Below are positions 19,166 through 27,442 of a stretch of DNA of 27,442 nucleotides, in pieces (position 1 is the stretch's first letter; each line of letters opens with the position of its first letter). The DNA is from Isohypsibius dastychi (taxonomy: Eukaryota; Tardigrada; Eutardigrada; Parachela; Isohypsibiidae), in the NCBI GenBank assembly GCA_034696485.1, contig JAQIWT010000224.1, positions 1-27,442 on the forward strand. Reading direction: 5' to 3'. The translations under genes and the position numbers were made by a program. A model generated the notes under the pieces. It ran no database searches. It was not told the origin of the DNA and saw nothing but the letters and a program-made list of their open reading frames with translations.

Positions 19166-19901
19166 ATAACAGCTAACATTGGAACTGTTGCAGGGATAAT
19201 GCAATCAGACCCGACATCTCCACGTATTGTCGATGTTCGATGCCGGTAAGATCTGTTCCGAAGTACTAGTCAACAAGATTCTACGAGCCAGTCTTCTATT
19301 AGTAATCAATGTAGAACATGTAACATGTAACTGAGTCATTGTTTATGCTATATTTTGCTCTTACGACTGCCTGTTTAATTATTTTGCATGGACAATCCAC
19401 ATCAGTTCTTGCTTTCTTTTCAGATTCAAACACGAATGTGGAAGCGCATTATACTCAACCGAAGCGTTGGAAAAGGATCCAAATTGCATGATGATTTATA
19501 TTGATTCAAAAAAGAGAAGAAGAGGTGGCTGGTCAGAAAGACTGTCCGATTCGCATCGTTAAGTGAACAATGTCAGATTGAAAGTGGATTTGAGGTGACT
19601 GTTGGGGACCCTGTCATTGCCGGGAAGAGTATTTGCCAGAGTATTTCGGGTTTTCGCCGGTCCAACGTCTTCACGGATGCCATTCTAGTATCCAGCGACG
19701 GCAAAGAATTCCCGGTCCATCGTATCATTATCATTTTAACTGGCGCTTCTTTCTGAATTTTTCAATTGCCATGATACGAAAGAAAGTCGGTCGGGAAAAT
19801 TCACGAGTCCAGACGGGGCTCATGATTCTCTGGAGCGCCTTATTCGTCTCGTGTATGGCAATCGTTATAAGGTACTCATTCAAGTTCTCTGCTGAAGGAA
19901 T

Positions 19902-19940
19902 GTGTCTGTAGCGGGTGAAACTTTCACCCGCTACAGACAC
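19902..19940. repeat. Perfect 19-bp palindrome, 1-base loop
   Basis: The 19 bases 19902-19920 (gtgtctgtagcgggtgaaa) and 19922-19940 (tttcacccgctacagacac) are exact inverse complements around a single C. The left arm is BTB coding sequence; the right arm looks like its inverted copy at the start of the insertion. Confidence 0.8.
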
Positions 19941-20160
19941 GACGGAAAACACGACGGATATTCTATTGCTTGCTTTATTCCGTCTCCGTCGCCGTCTGTC
20001 TAAAAAAACTCCGGCCGTCCGTCTTCCAAAATTTCCGGCCGTCGCCGTCCCGTCTCACAATTTTTCCGTCCCGGTTAAAGACGGAAAAAGACGGAAAGAC
20101 GGAAGGAGCCGGAAAAAGACGGCAATACAGGACTTTCCGGCAAAAAGACGGCCCATGACT
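19921..20160. mobile_element. Fold-back insertion made of CCGTC/GACGG repeats
   Basis: About 240 bases with no coding capacity. The left half is rich in ccgtc units (ccgtctccgtcgccgtctg), the right half in gacgg units (gacggaaaaagacggaaag), so the whole can fold back on itself. It sits inside a BTB codon run and is flanked on both sides by gggtgaaa (19913-19920 and 20161-20168), an 8-base direct repeat that fits a target-site duplication. The left end is also inverted against the host sequence (see the palindrome at 19902-19940), so the exact element end is ambiguous. The paralogue at 25370-25400 lacks it. Confidence 0.6.
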
Positions 20161-20419
20161 GGGTGAAAGATATCAGCTGACCAGCGCTATGCAGCAGATT
20201 GCCGACGAGCTGCATAAACGAACGCCACCTGCCGAAGACCTTGCCGATACTTATTTGTTTGCGAAACATTTTGGATTCAACAAGATGGAGAGAATGATCT
20301 TGAAAGAAATGGTTGAAGAATGGAAACATTTCGTCGATGCCGGCGAAATGGCGGAAATCGAAGGACTGATCCGGGACTTCTTAGACTATTTCACGCACGA
20401 GTTCGTTTTCGAAGAATGA

Positions 20420-21049
20420 TGATTGCTGCGAAATCCTCCAGTGTTTTTCTGGTTGGTTAACCTTTTGCTAAGACTTCACAGCCTGTGTGATTCCAACGAT
20501 TATACTGTATTGCCCAGTATCGTAATTGTGATATCAGACTGACCAGCTGCTGGATTTGTGCTTAACTTTCAATATCTTACACATTTAGCCTGATGAGAAA
20601 ACAAGATATATTCATATATTCAACATGTTGTTCAGTTCCACTTCCCATGACTGAAACCGGGGGATAATAAAAACTGTCGGTTTCCAGTTTTAGCCACTCG
20701 TTTTCTGGCCTGCGTCGAAGCGCCATTTGAGTTCTTCCGGATCCTCGGACGACTACCAAGTGAGTAATCACCTACACATGCGCATGATTCCGGGTGGAAA
20801 AGTTGCTTCTCGATTTTGATTGCAATGATCCAAATACAGAGTACTTGGCGGTAGCCAGAAAGGTTTTCGAACCTGTCTAGATCAAACGGAACTCGCGAAT
20901 TCATGTTGATTCTCCTGCCTATGTGCTTTAAACAAAATTTCAAATTCGAGATTTGAAATGATGATAAAATTATTAAATTAACACACACGGATTCAGCTAT
21001 GATAAACGTAGAAAATTGTATTTGCTCGAAATTGTAGAAGTATGGAAGT
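20420..21049. other. Intergenic, no feature recognised
   Basis: The 3' flank of the BTB relic, then sequence without a gene I can support. The minus-strand frames at 20577-20988 have no family features. Confidence 0.4.
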
Positions 21050-21403
21050 TACCTTTTTTGAGAAATGGAACAACTGCGTCCGAGGGTTTTGTAGCAAGAT
21101 ACAGTAGTGTCCACTTCCGCTTGATATTTTGCATTTTCCACTTCAATGTACGTAGTGACAAACAGGGGTAACCTTTTGACCGCCTTCATCTTAGAGGATT
21201 TTGCCTGATGTCCTCTTCAAGACTATCAACTGACAGGGTTTTATATCTACCACAGCATCGTTCAGAGTGATTCGTTACGGTTTGCGAGAAACGGTGAAGA
21301 CCTCGTCAAGACTTCCCAAAGGCGAAGTCTTGACGAGGTATTCAAGCATGCCATGACCGAAAATGCCATTCGCACCGGAAACCAAAGCGGTTCTTGAAGC
21401 CAT
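21050..21403 (-). pseudogene. PRISE-like reductase, exon-1 fragment (copy E)
   Basis: Starts MASRTALVSGANGIFGHGML with an intact GxNGxxG Rossmann motif, unlike copy A. It continues EYLVKTSP, then an inverted duplication replaces the expected bases, then FTVSRKP followed by a stop. Remnants of KVTPVCHY and ENAKYQAEVDT are still alignable to exon 1 of copy A. The exon ends at a gtaact donor at about 21050, close to the donor of copy A. No exon 2 or 3 was found on this side. Upstream it shares flanking sequence with copy A. Confidence 0.8.
21300..21339. repeat. Perfect 16-bp hairpin inside PRISE copy E
   Basis: acctcgtcaagacttc (21300-21315) pairs with gaagtcttgacgaggt (21324-21339), loop 8 bases. 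In copy A the matching place has ordinary coding sequence on one side only, so one arm here was probably created by inverted duplication of the other. Confidence 0.8.
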
Positions 21404-21642
21404 TCTTCTGGGAAGGTGTTCTTAGAAGTATTGAAAACTGCAACGTTATCGAGGTCAGCAATGCAGAAGCCAACAGTAACACATACTGTAACCTGAACTC
21501 TTCAGTGCTAAGAACAGTGTATACGGAAGTTCAAACCAGCTCATGAATTTCATATCTGTTGTGGCCAGTCTTCATCAAATCAAAAGTGGAATACGATGGA
21601 GCAAAAAAAACGTGGACAATTAGAGGCTGTCACAAAGAACGC

Positions 21643-21699
21643 GTTATCGTGTTCGTTCATATTTATTTTCGCGGAAAAAATATGAACGAACACGATAAC
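21643..21699. repeat. Perfect 22-bp hairpin upstream of PRISE copy E
   Basis: The arm 21643-21664 (gttatcgtgttcgttcatat plus tt) and the arm 21678-21699 are exact inverse complements around a 13-base loop. Upstream of copy A only the right-hand arm has an equivalent (aaatatgaacgagggcgata), so the left arm appears to be a new inverted copy. Confidence 0.8.
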
Positions 21700-21799
21700 A
21701 GAAAACTCCAGGAATAAGGCTAAAGAATGCACTAATGAATAATGTACGAACTTATGACATGGACGATACAATAGCAGGGGAACTATCGCCCGTAGTTAA

Positions 21800-23009
21800 T
21801 TACCGCATAACGTAGCGAAATCTTCGATCTCTGAAATTCTCATAGCTTTTACCAGTTGAGAAGAGCTCTGCCTCAGAAAATTCCTCGGAAATGGATCTCA
21901 GTTCGAGATCGTTCTTGAAAGCTTCTGCAGATTCATCAAAACCATATTTATCACTTCCTTCCAATTCATCCAGTCCTTCGCACTCGAAAAACATCTCGCG
22001 ATGAGCAATGACGCTTTTCAATGCTTTCGTTCTGAGGTCTTTCTCGCCATGACGTTTTGCGAAGATATAGAAACTGACCAGCTCCTCCAGTTTCAATTTT
22101 CGCTTTAACAGCGCGTGCTTAGCCTGCTGCTGGATGCTTCCGGCTTCGTATTTTCCGGCGACCACGTATATATTCTGCAGCATTTTCGTGGGCAGCTCCT
22201 CTAAGCAGGCTCCATAGATGACACGCGCAAAAACATTCAGAACACTCGAATCGACATCCATCAAAATCTTGATCTTTTCCGATGGATCCTTTGATGCATT
22301 TCCACTAAGAGCAGCATGAAAAACCAGTGACTGAGCCGAAACAATGACGCGGTGAACTGGAATACCGCAGCCGTCTCGAGGAACCAGGGCCGCATCAGTT
22401 AGGACATTTAGTTCACGCAGTGTTCGGAATGCACTACATGAGTTCCCGTACATAGCTGTTCGAGCATATCCAACCACGACAGTCAACTCATAGTTTACGT
22501 TCTCTCGTTGACGATTTCCGTAAACCAGTCTTGCGGAAGGACGAAAATCAAACAGAGCGTTGATGCAATTATTTCTTTTAATTACTCCGGCAAAGATGTG
22601 AATGGCCGGCCCCGAGTAACGTTTAGACCTACGATTGCAAATGTTAATTTTACTTGATCCACCTAAAAGCAAAAGTCTTTACTAGCCTGTATTCAAGTTC
22701 CAGAACACGAACACGTGGTTCATCAATCGCTTCCAATCTCAGTAAAGTCGAAGGAAAATCCGGGCAATGCAGATATATTGTATCCTTTTTCTTCACAGCT
22801 TTCAGCGGGCTTTTAGTGATGTGAACCCGCCATTTGTCAGCTCTAGATGGCGTGCCTCTTTGAACAATACCAGATGAAAAAACACGATTTGATCCATCGA
22901 GCTCTAATAGACGATCCTCGTCAAAACGCCAGATTAGCTTGAACGTTTCGACTCCATAGTGCGGATAAGCCGAGATCTCGTGCAGACTGATTGGATATAA
23001 ATCGTCCAT
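21800..23009 (-). pseudogene. BTB-domain gene with a single frameshift (copy 4)
   Basis: From ATG 23009 to TAA 21800-21802, this is close in length to the intact BTB gene. It opens MDDLYPISLHEISAYPHYGV; the N-terminal domain is open to EYRLVKTFAFRWIK and then stops. One base too many near 22650-22665 shifts the frame, after which it runs open to the end: INICNRRSKRYSGP, YELTVVVGYARTAMYGNSC, the BTB core LTDAALVPRDGCGIPVHRVI and FARVIYGACLEELPTKMLQN, and the tail SEAELFSTGKSYENFRDRRF. Apart from that one lesion it looks young. A sequencing error or a tiny intron could in principle restore it, but copy 3 and the 545 gene show the same spacing without an intron. Confidence 0.85.
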
Positions 23010-23335
23010 GGTTCGAGAAATAAGCGGTGGGACACCAAAGGACTCTGTTGGTTTTCTGAATCGATCACTACCTTGGAGGAATAGTCTGAATCTAAAGACG
23101 AAAGTGACGAAGTGTACTTAGAGCAACCAGGCAGCACGAACTCAAGTGAAGTGAAGAAGCTCCGAGAATGATCAGAAACCATTAAACATGTAGACTGTGT
23201 CTTTGATTGTTTGGATTGACCACTGGACAGCCAAAACGAGGAGAACGATTGTTTGATGAGCTAATTGCGCGCGTACTTACCAATGCCAGCCTTTTCATCG
23301 CAGGTCCGGGTGCAGCACAATAGAATAAAGTTGAT
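23010..23335 (-). repeat. Upstream flank of BTB copy 4, shared with copy 3
   Basis: This is the partner of 18940-19165. It includes gcaggtccgggtgcagcaca at 23302-23321, which matches the acagatccacgtgtagcaca stretch upstream of copy 3. It probably contains the former promoter region. Confidence 0.55.
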
Positions 23336-24420
23336 GCAAGCTTATGGTAAGAATAACAACGCAAGAACTGCACTTTGCAGGAATTGGGATTAAACTGCAT
23401 TCTGTACAAGATCATTAAATTTTGTTAAATGTGCAATGGATTTGGAATACAACATGTCTTTCGCTTCTTATTGCAGTCCGACGATCCGCGTAGCCCTAGC
23501 CCTTTTCGGAACAATTTAAAGGTTAGCCGCAAGAGTCCATGATGGGATCGAGGTCTTAATCGGATTAATTCTAATGAACCAGAACATTTTATCTATTCAT
23601 CAAGCGTGGTAGTAATCCGGTAGCGGGAGTGGGATAGCAGGGCCCACTAGATTATTCTGCATCATACTGTATTGTATAGCGGGAATGGTCTGATTCTGCC
23701 GGAATCATTCCGGTATGCTTTTAATGCCAAAGATCAGTTATTACTCTGAATATGATGTTCAGTGTTAGGCGTACGTAGCCAGTGTAGCCTCGTTTTGCAA
23801 TGGCGCCAGGATTCGGGTTTTCGTTGGGAAAGCCGGGTTTCCGACTTCACCCCATGTTCAGTCTAGGGATTTAATTAAAACCAAAAAATCTCGCTATGAC
23901 GAATAAAAGCCCTAATTAAAGATGCTCCTATCCTATCCTATAGGAGCATGGACATAATGACCGAGGTTCCGTTGGAGAGGGAGATTCTGCCGAGGAACCG
24001 GGACAGGGAGTAAGAGCAAGAGCACTTGGTAAGAGGTACTTAACCCCCCCCCCCCCCTGGCCCAATATATCGCGGGGTTGGACCATAGACCGGCCCATGA
24101 CAGTATCAGTCTCAGTGGGCGTGGGTATAGACCGTAATGGTGTATGGTTTCGGATTCGAGTGCCGCGTGCGTTGAGTTTCGCAGGAATGTATAGCGTGTA
24201 TAGAAAGATGTTATCAGCAATTTCTCATAATTCTCGGATCCGAGTACTTAGCCCTCGTCGGATCAGTCAGCGCTGGATCCCGGACAGCGACTAATATTTG
24301 TGTGAGCGACTTCGCCTAGCCAAAAAATCGTCATACGCGGTATGTACCATAGACACAGAAAGCAGAAATTTTCATTAGTAGTCTTTGGGTATGTACAGTA
24401 TAGTTAACATTTTTCGACTG
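23336..24420. other. Region without an identified gene
   Basis: No coding signal that I trust. It contains a hairpin (23922-23949: atgctcctat against ataggagcat, 8-base loop cctatcct) and a run of 13 or so C at about 24043-24057. Short repeats of agcgggagtggg and tagcgggaatgg occur near 23622-23690. Confidence 0.4.
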
Positions 24421-24524
24421 GAATGGCGGCTCAAATAGGAGAAAGTTGGAGAGCAAATGATCGACGCGGTTACTCCTCACTTCTTCAACAGAATTTCTCC
24501 TATAACCGCCTGGGATTGGGAGTC

Positions 24525-25340
24525 ATACATACGTGGCGCATTCTACTATATATGCATGCAAGATCAGCAAACCATGATTATTCTGCTACTGCCGTGTGGA
24601 GGTCCTCATCGCGGTAGTCGTTTCGGTAGGCATTGTCGATGTGCAATTTCGAATTATTACTGAATAAGAGATTAAATTAGCTATTACATAAAATACTGCT
24701 GGATAAAATAATGATGATAATTTAGAATCGTTGCATAAAAAATGCTTTCGGTATCGAATATTCATTTGTTTCTGAAGAAATAAAACGTACTGTATATTTT
24801 AGACTGTTTTTTCCAGATTCAAGCACGATCGCGGAATTTATAATCATCAACCGATTGGCCAGAGAAAGATCCAGATCATGCCATAATTTCCATTCCGCAA
24901 CAATTTGTAGCGTGAATTGCATGAGAGAGCCGGATACGTGGCGCGTTCACTTTGTACGTGCAGGATCAGCAAACGATAGTTATTAGGCTACTGCAGTCTA
25001 GGTCGCCACGTCATCTTTACGCATTGTCGATGTTCGATGAATTCGCGTTCTACTTGATAACGTAACAGTACGGTATTGTCCAAATAGTCTATAAATAAGT
25101 AGCAAGTTAAATATAAGTGTTTTTTGAAACTAAGAGAACTAGGTATTTCTGCTAAAACATGTGAGCGGTTGCTGTTAAGCAGTGGGAAGCTGGCGGAAAT
25201 TGCTGGAGCATCGTACATGAATCTGCTCATTGCACTAAAATTTCTATTTTTCAGGTAGAACGGTGTTTTGTTTATTTTTAGATTTATGCACAAGCTCGGA
25301 GATCGTTATACTTAACCGAATGGCAAAGCACTAGAGGTTA
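24525..25340 (+). pseudogene. Tandem N-terminal fragments of the second BTB subfamily
   Basis: 24525-24660 and 24934-25060 are related (tacgtggcgcattctactat against tacgtggcgcgttcactttg; ggcattgtcgatgtgc against cgcattgtcgatgttc), and a third piece lies at 19213-19240. They carry remnants like PDTWRVHFV, comparable with DKWQVHI of the intact BTB N-terminus. After each there is an acceptor followed by a short exon: ttttccag at 24811-24818 then IQARSRNLIIINRLARERS, and tttttag at 25275-25281 then a similar worn stretch. This is a tandem duplication of about 400-450 bases of a BTB gene 5' part. No intact frame survives. Confidence 0.6.
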
Positions 25341-25636
25341 CCCATCCAAGTTCTCTGTTGAAGGAGGTGTTTGTTGCGGCTGAAACATATGGGCTGACTA
25401 ACGCAGTGCTTCGGATTGCTGACGAGCTGCAAGGACAAACATCCAGCGCTGAAGATCTTGTCGATACTTATTTGTTTGCGAAACATCAGCCACGCAAGCT
25501 GGATAGCATGTTCTTGAAAACACTAGTAAAAAAGTGGAAACATTTCATGCTACCCGGCGGGCTGGTTGAGATCGGAGAACTGGGCCAGGAATCTCTTCAT
25601 TCGATCACGATTCACGAAGAAGATTATTTTCGGTGA
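25340..25636 (+). pseudogene. C-terminal fragment of the second BTB subfamily
   Basis: Reads SSLLKEVFVAAETYGLTNAV, LRIADELQGQTSSAEDLVDT, YLFAKHQPRKLDSMFLKTLV and KKWKHFMLPGGLVEIGELGQ, ending at TGA 25634-25636. This parallels the end of the relic at 20189-20419. The C-terminal part is open, but the BTB core is missing: the N-terminal remnant at 25282-25335 joins directly to it, which implies an internal deletion. It gives the uninterrupted sequence across the site where the 19921-20160 insertion lies in its paralogue. Confidence 0.75.
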
Positions 25637-25850
25637 GTTAGAACTACCTGGTTCAAATTCAGTCAAGCGAATCCCGTGGCGCAGCCTGAACAAGAGGTAA
25701 ATCTTAGTGATTGTATTTTGGTATTTGTTTTGCAATAAGCTTTTTTTTATTATGTAAAAAACACGCTGGTGATGCTGAAAGATTTGGTGGAAATGCTTTT
25801 GATCATTATCGGATTATTCTGACGGACTCCGTGTTAACGTCCTCTTATAG

Positions 25851-26205
25851 TATTTCAGGTGGATTTGGAAATGGTGCGAAGCAAGATGATCACAGCTTAC
25901 TGGATCTATGGATCTTTGTTCGGGCTCGCTGCACATTTGTAGGATGAATGTCATTGGATCCATATGAGGTATTTTGTAAAACTGAATTAGTAGGAATTTG
26001 ATTAGTTCGGGTTTCTGTACACGTAATCGACTTACGTATCGGTTCCATCTTTGACTCGAATTTAGGCTTTAGTATTTTAGGCGGATCTGAAGATGGTGCG
26101 AAACAGAATTATAAAAGCTTGCTTGATCAAAGGAAACATATGTTCGGACTTGCTGCGCATTTGTTTGTTGAATGAATTTCTTCTGGATCGACGCGAGGTA
26201 CTTTT
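25851..26205 (+). repeat. Duplicated exon-like segment
   Basis: 25851-25977 and 26072-26205 are diverged direct copies: tttcaggtggatttggaaat against ttttaggcggatctgaagat, then atggtgcgaagcaagatg against atggtgcgaaacagaatt, and a shared end ..gaggtatttt/gaggtacttt. Each looks like an exon with an acceptor before and a gt donor after. The better frame reads GGSEDGAKQNYKSLLDQRKH in the second and GGFGNGAKQDDHSLLDLW in the first. The family is unknown. Confidence 0.5.
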
Positions 26206-26439
26206 TTGTTCCATCTGGATTTTATTTTTTATTCTATTTATAATTTATGTCAGTAATGAAATAATAATTAAATCACTTTTTAGAAAGTATATATCAAAAT
26301 AACAAAAGCAATACTATAATTTTAATAATACTTTAATGTGTCTATGGAATTAAATTCATTTTTTTTTATTTTCGTGCTTTGATTCTATTTCATTTCATTT
26401 TCGGTTAAAATTATCATAAAACTTCATGCTTCATGTTGA

Positions 26440-26950
26440 AATTATCTCGTTGTTTTGTTATTATGTTTATTTGATAACAAATTTCAGTTTGTTATGAATT
26501 ACAATGCTTAATGTTTAGTTTGGCTATTGGGTTTATTAATACAATTAATATTACGACTTTGCTCACATTTTTATTCGAGATTCTAGTTCATTTTGAATTT
26601 TATTGACCTTCGTTTAGTTTAGCTGTTGAATTTATTTACAAAACAAATTTCATAATTTTATCGGTAGTTCTATTTGATATTTTATTCGATTACTGAATTT
26701 TACTGTATTATGAATTTTCCCGTCGTTCGTTCGTGTAGTTTGCTCTTGGATTTATTGATAAAGTACAGTAGTTTTATAATTTTATCATTATTAAAGTTGG
26801 TGATTTTAGTCTCTTCTGAATTTTACTGACTTTGATTGTTAGTTTTGCCCTTGAATTTATCAGCAGAACTAATTTCACATTTTTATTGAAAATTTAATCT
26901 GATAATTATTTTACGATCAGTTTTTTTATGTTGTTTAGTTTTGCTCTTGG
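26440..26950 (+). repeat. Degenerate AT-rich tandem repeat, period about 100 bases
   Basis: A motif like tttagttttgctcttg.gtttatt recurs at about 26514, 26615, 26734, 26838 and 26935, each followed by a variant of taatttcacatttttattga and ttgaattttactgact. Spacing is 97-118 bases. The copies are strongly diverged. The last unit runs directly into the coding frame that starts near 26954. Confidence 0.6.
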
Positions 26951-26953
26951 GTT

Positions 26954-27442
26954 GTGGAAACCCTGGAAAGAGCCAGATCGTCGGCGGATGGGGGATTGCT
27001 GAAACTTCTGATTCCATCAATAATGAAATTTCTCCATGAAATATTCCAGTCGGAAATTCTGACCAGAAAACTCGCTAGTTTTTGTTCGAAATACATCGCG
27101 TCGGTTATCAGTCCGAATCCGTTGAAAATCGTCAAAGGAAACGGGGCGATGAAGTCTGTTGAACAGTTGACGGAAGAAGCTCTTGAATGCCCTCATCACG
27201 GTGTCAACCTCCAGTTTTCAGTTTGTATTCTCCAGTTGATTGTGACTCAGTGGTCCTCGGCTTGTATTTGGAATTCGATTATTGGAGAACGGGTCAGTTC
27301 GCTGTTTGATGGGTCACGAACCGTCAAAACTGCCGATTTCACCGTCAGTGGAACGCGAGATGCCTGATTTTAAAATGCGGATTAAATGGAAGGAAGAAGA
27401 GATTCAGGAGCGCTCTAGACAAGTGGAAGCTCGATGGGCTAA
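26954..27442 (+). CDS. Unidentified gene, partial, cut by the right edge
   Basis: Open from about 26954 to 27366, with ETLERARSSADGGLLKLLIP, SIMKFLHEIFQSEILTRKLA, VISPNPLKIVKGNGAMKSVE and ALECPHHGVNLQFSVCILQL. The composition and regular hydrophobic spacing look like an alpha-helical protein. The frame meets TGA at 27364-27366, but another frame is plainly coding to the edge (REMPDFKMRIKWKEEEIQER then SRQVEARWA). A frame switch lies between 27290 and 27355; an intron ending ccgtcag (27352) or a frameshift could explain it. I do not recognise the family. The start is unclear, since no ATG upstream is convincing; the first in-frame Met is deep in the sequence, so an upstream exon is likely. Confidence 0.5.

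Larger units (their letters stand above)
19430..20419 (+). pseudogene. BTB-domain gene of a second subfamily, interrupted by an insertion
   Basis: An acceptor cttttcag at 19420-19427 opens an exon reading IQTRMWKRIILNRSVGKGSK, a TGA, then CQIESGFEVTVGDPVIAGKS and the BTB core VFTDAILVSSDGKEFPVHRI. Frame changes follow, then LIRLVYGNR, then VAGE at 19908-19918. A 240-base insertion (19921-20160) breaks the gene there. Beyond it the frame resumes with YQLTSAMQQIADELHKRTPP, LADTYLFAKHFGFNKM and MVEEWKHFVDAGEM, ending at TGA 20417-20419. The C-terminal part closely matches the relic at 25358-25636, which shows what the sequence was before the insertion. At least one stop and three frame changes are independent of the insertion. 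Confidence 0.8.

Noticed and set aside
22640-22690. A tiny intron that would rescue BTB copy 4
   Set aside because: Possible gt/ag pairs leave intervals under 40 bases, and the homologous positions in two other copies have no intron.
24036-24060. C homopolymers (also 259-271, and a G run at 12226-12236) as functional elements
   Set aside because: Simple homopolymers without context; more likely slippage tracts, and a risk for base-calling errors.
1-27442. CRISPR arrays, prokaryotic operons, tRNA or rRNA genes, transposase genes
   Set aside because: None seen. Repeats lack regular spacers, genes are spliced and singly spaced, and no DDE or reverse-transcriptase motif was found in the frames I read.

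Overview
The window is nuclear DNA from an animal, most likely a small protostome invertebrate. The reasons are GT-AG introns of about 50-120 bp with pyrimidine-rich 3' ends (often tttcag), a Toll receptor of the protostome multiple-cysteine-cluster type, a eukaryotic DRG1 GTPase gene, and an expanded BTB-domain family. A tardigrade would fit, but the phylum cannot be fixed from the sequence alone. There are no bacterial operons, no rRNA or tRNA gene that I could recognise, and no CRISPR array.

Most recognisable coding sequence here is broken. Four families dominate. (1) BTB-domain proteins: one intact gene at 545-1750 (+); decayed relatives at 2660-3100 (+), 18135-18939 (-) and 21800-23009 (-); a second BTB subfamily decayed at 19430-20419 (+) and 24525-25636 (+). 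(2) A PRISE-type short-chain reductase (progesterone 5-beta-reductase/iridoid-synthase-like): one near full-length but frameshifted three-exon copy at 6197-7803 (-), three C-terminal fragments at 2240-2640, 5465-5716 and 15520-15720 (+), and one N-terminal fragment at 21050-21403 (-). (3) DRG1: an eight-exon copy at 3501-5227 (-) with two frameshifts and a premature stop, plus a last-exon fragment at 15359-15490 (-). (4) A Toll-like receptor on the minus strand, from about 14465 (or 15000) down to 9545, with its LRR, LRRCT/LRRNT, membrane and TIR parts in the right order but with several stops and frameshifts.

Layout: 1-3.1 kb, intact BTB gene followed by PRISE and BTB debris; 3.5-5.7 kb, DRG1 then a PRISE tail; 6.2-8.1 kb, the longest PRISE copy and a duplicated upstream stretch; 8.2-9.3 kb, nothing identified; 9.3-14.5 kb, the Toll pseudogene split by an unrelated multi-exon gene on the opposite strand (11084-13446); 15.3-16.0 kb, a second DRG1-PRISE remnant and an orphan exon; 16-18 kb, little; 18.1-23.3 kb, BTB and PRISE relics with duplicated upstream flanks; 24.4-25.6 kb, further BTB relics; 25.8-26.95 kb, AT-rich duplicated and tandemly repeated sequence; 26.95 kb to the end, the start or middle of an unidentified gene.

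The most unusual features are the repeated reuse of the same few gene fragments in different combinations, including a DRG1(-)/PRISE(+) pairing seen twice, and a set of perfect short-loop palindromes lying in or beside the decaying genes. At least two palindromes look like local inverted duplications when paralogous copies are compared. No transposase was found. I see a zone of recurrent segmental duplication and decay, and do not see a coherent operating pathway.
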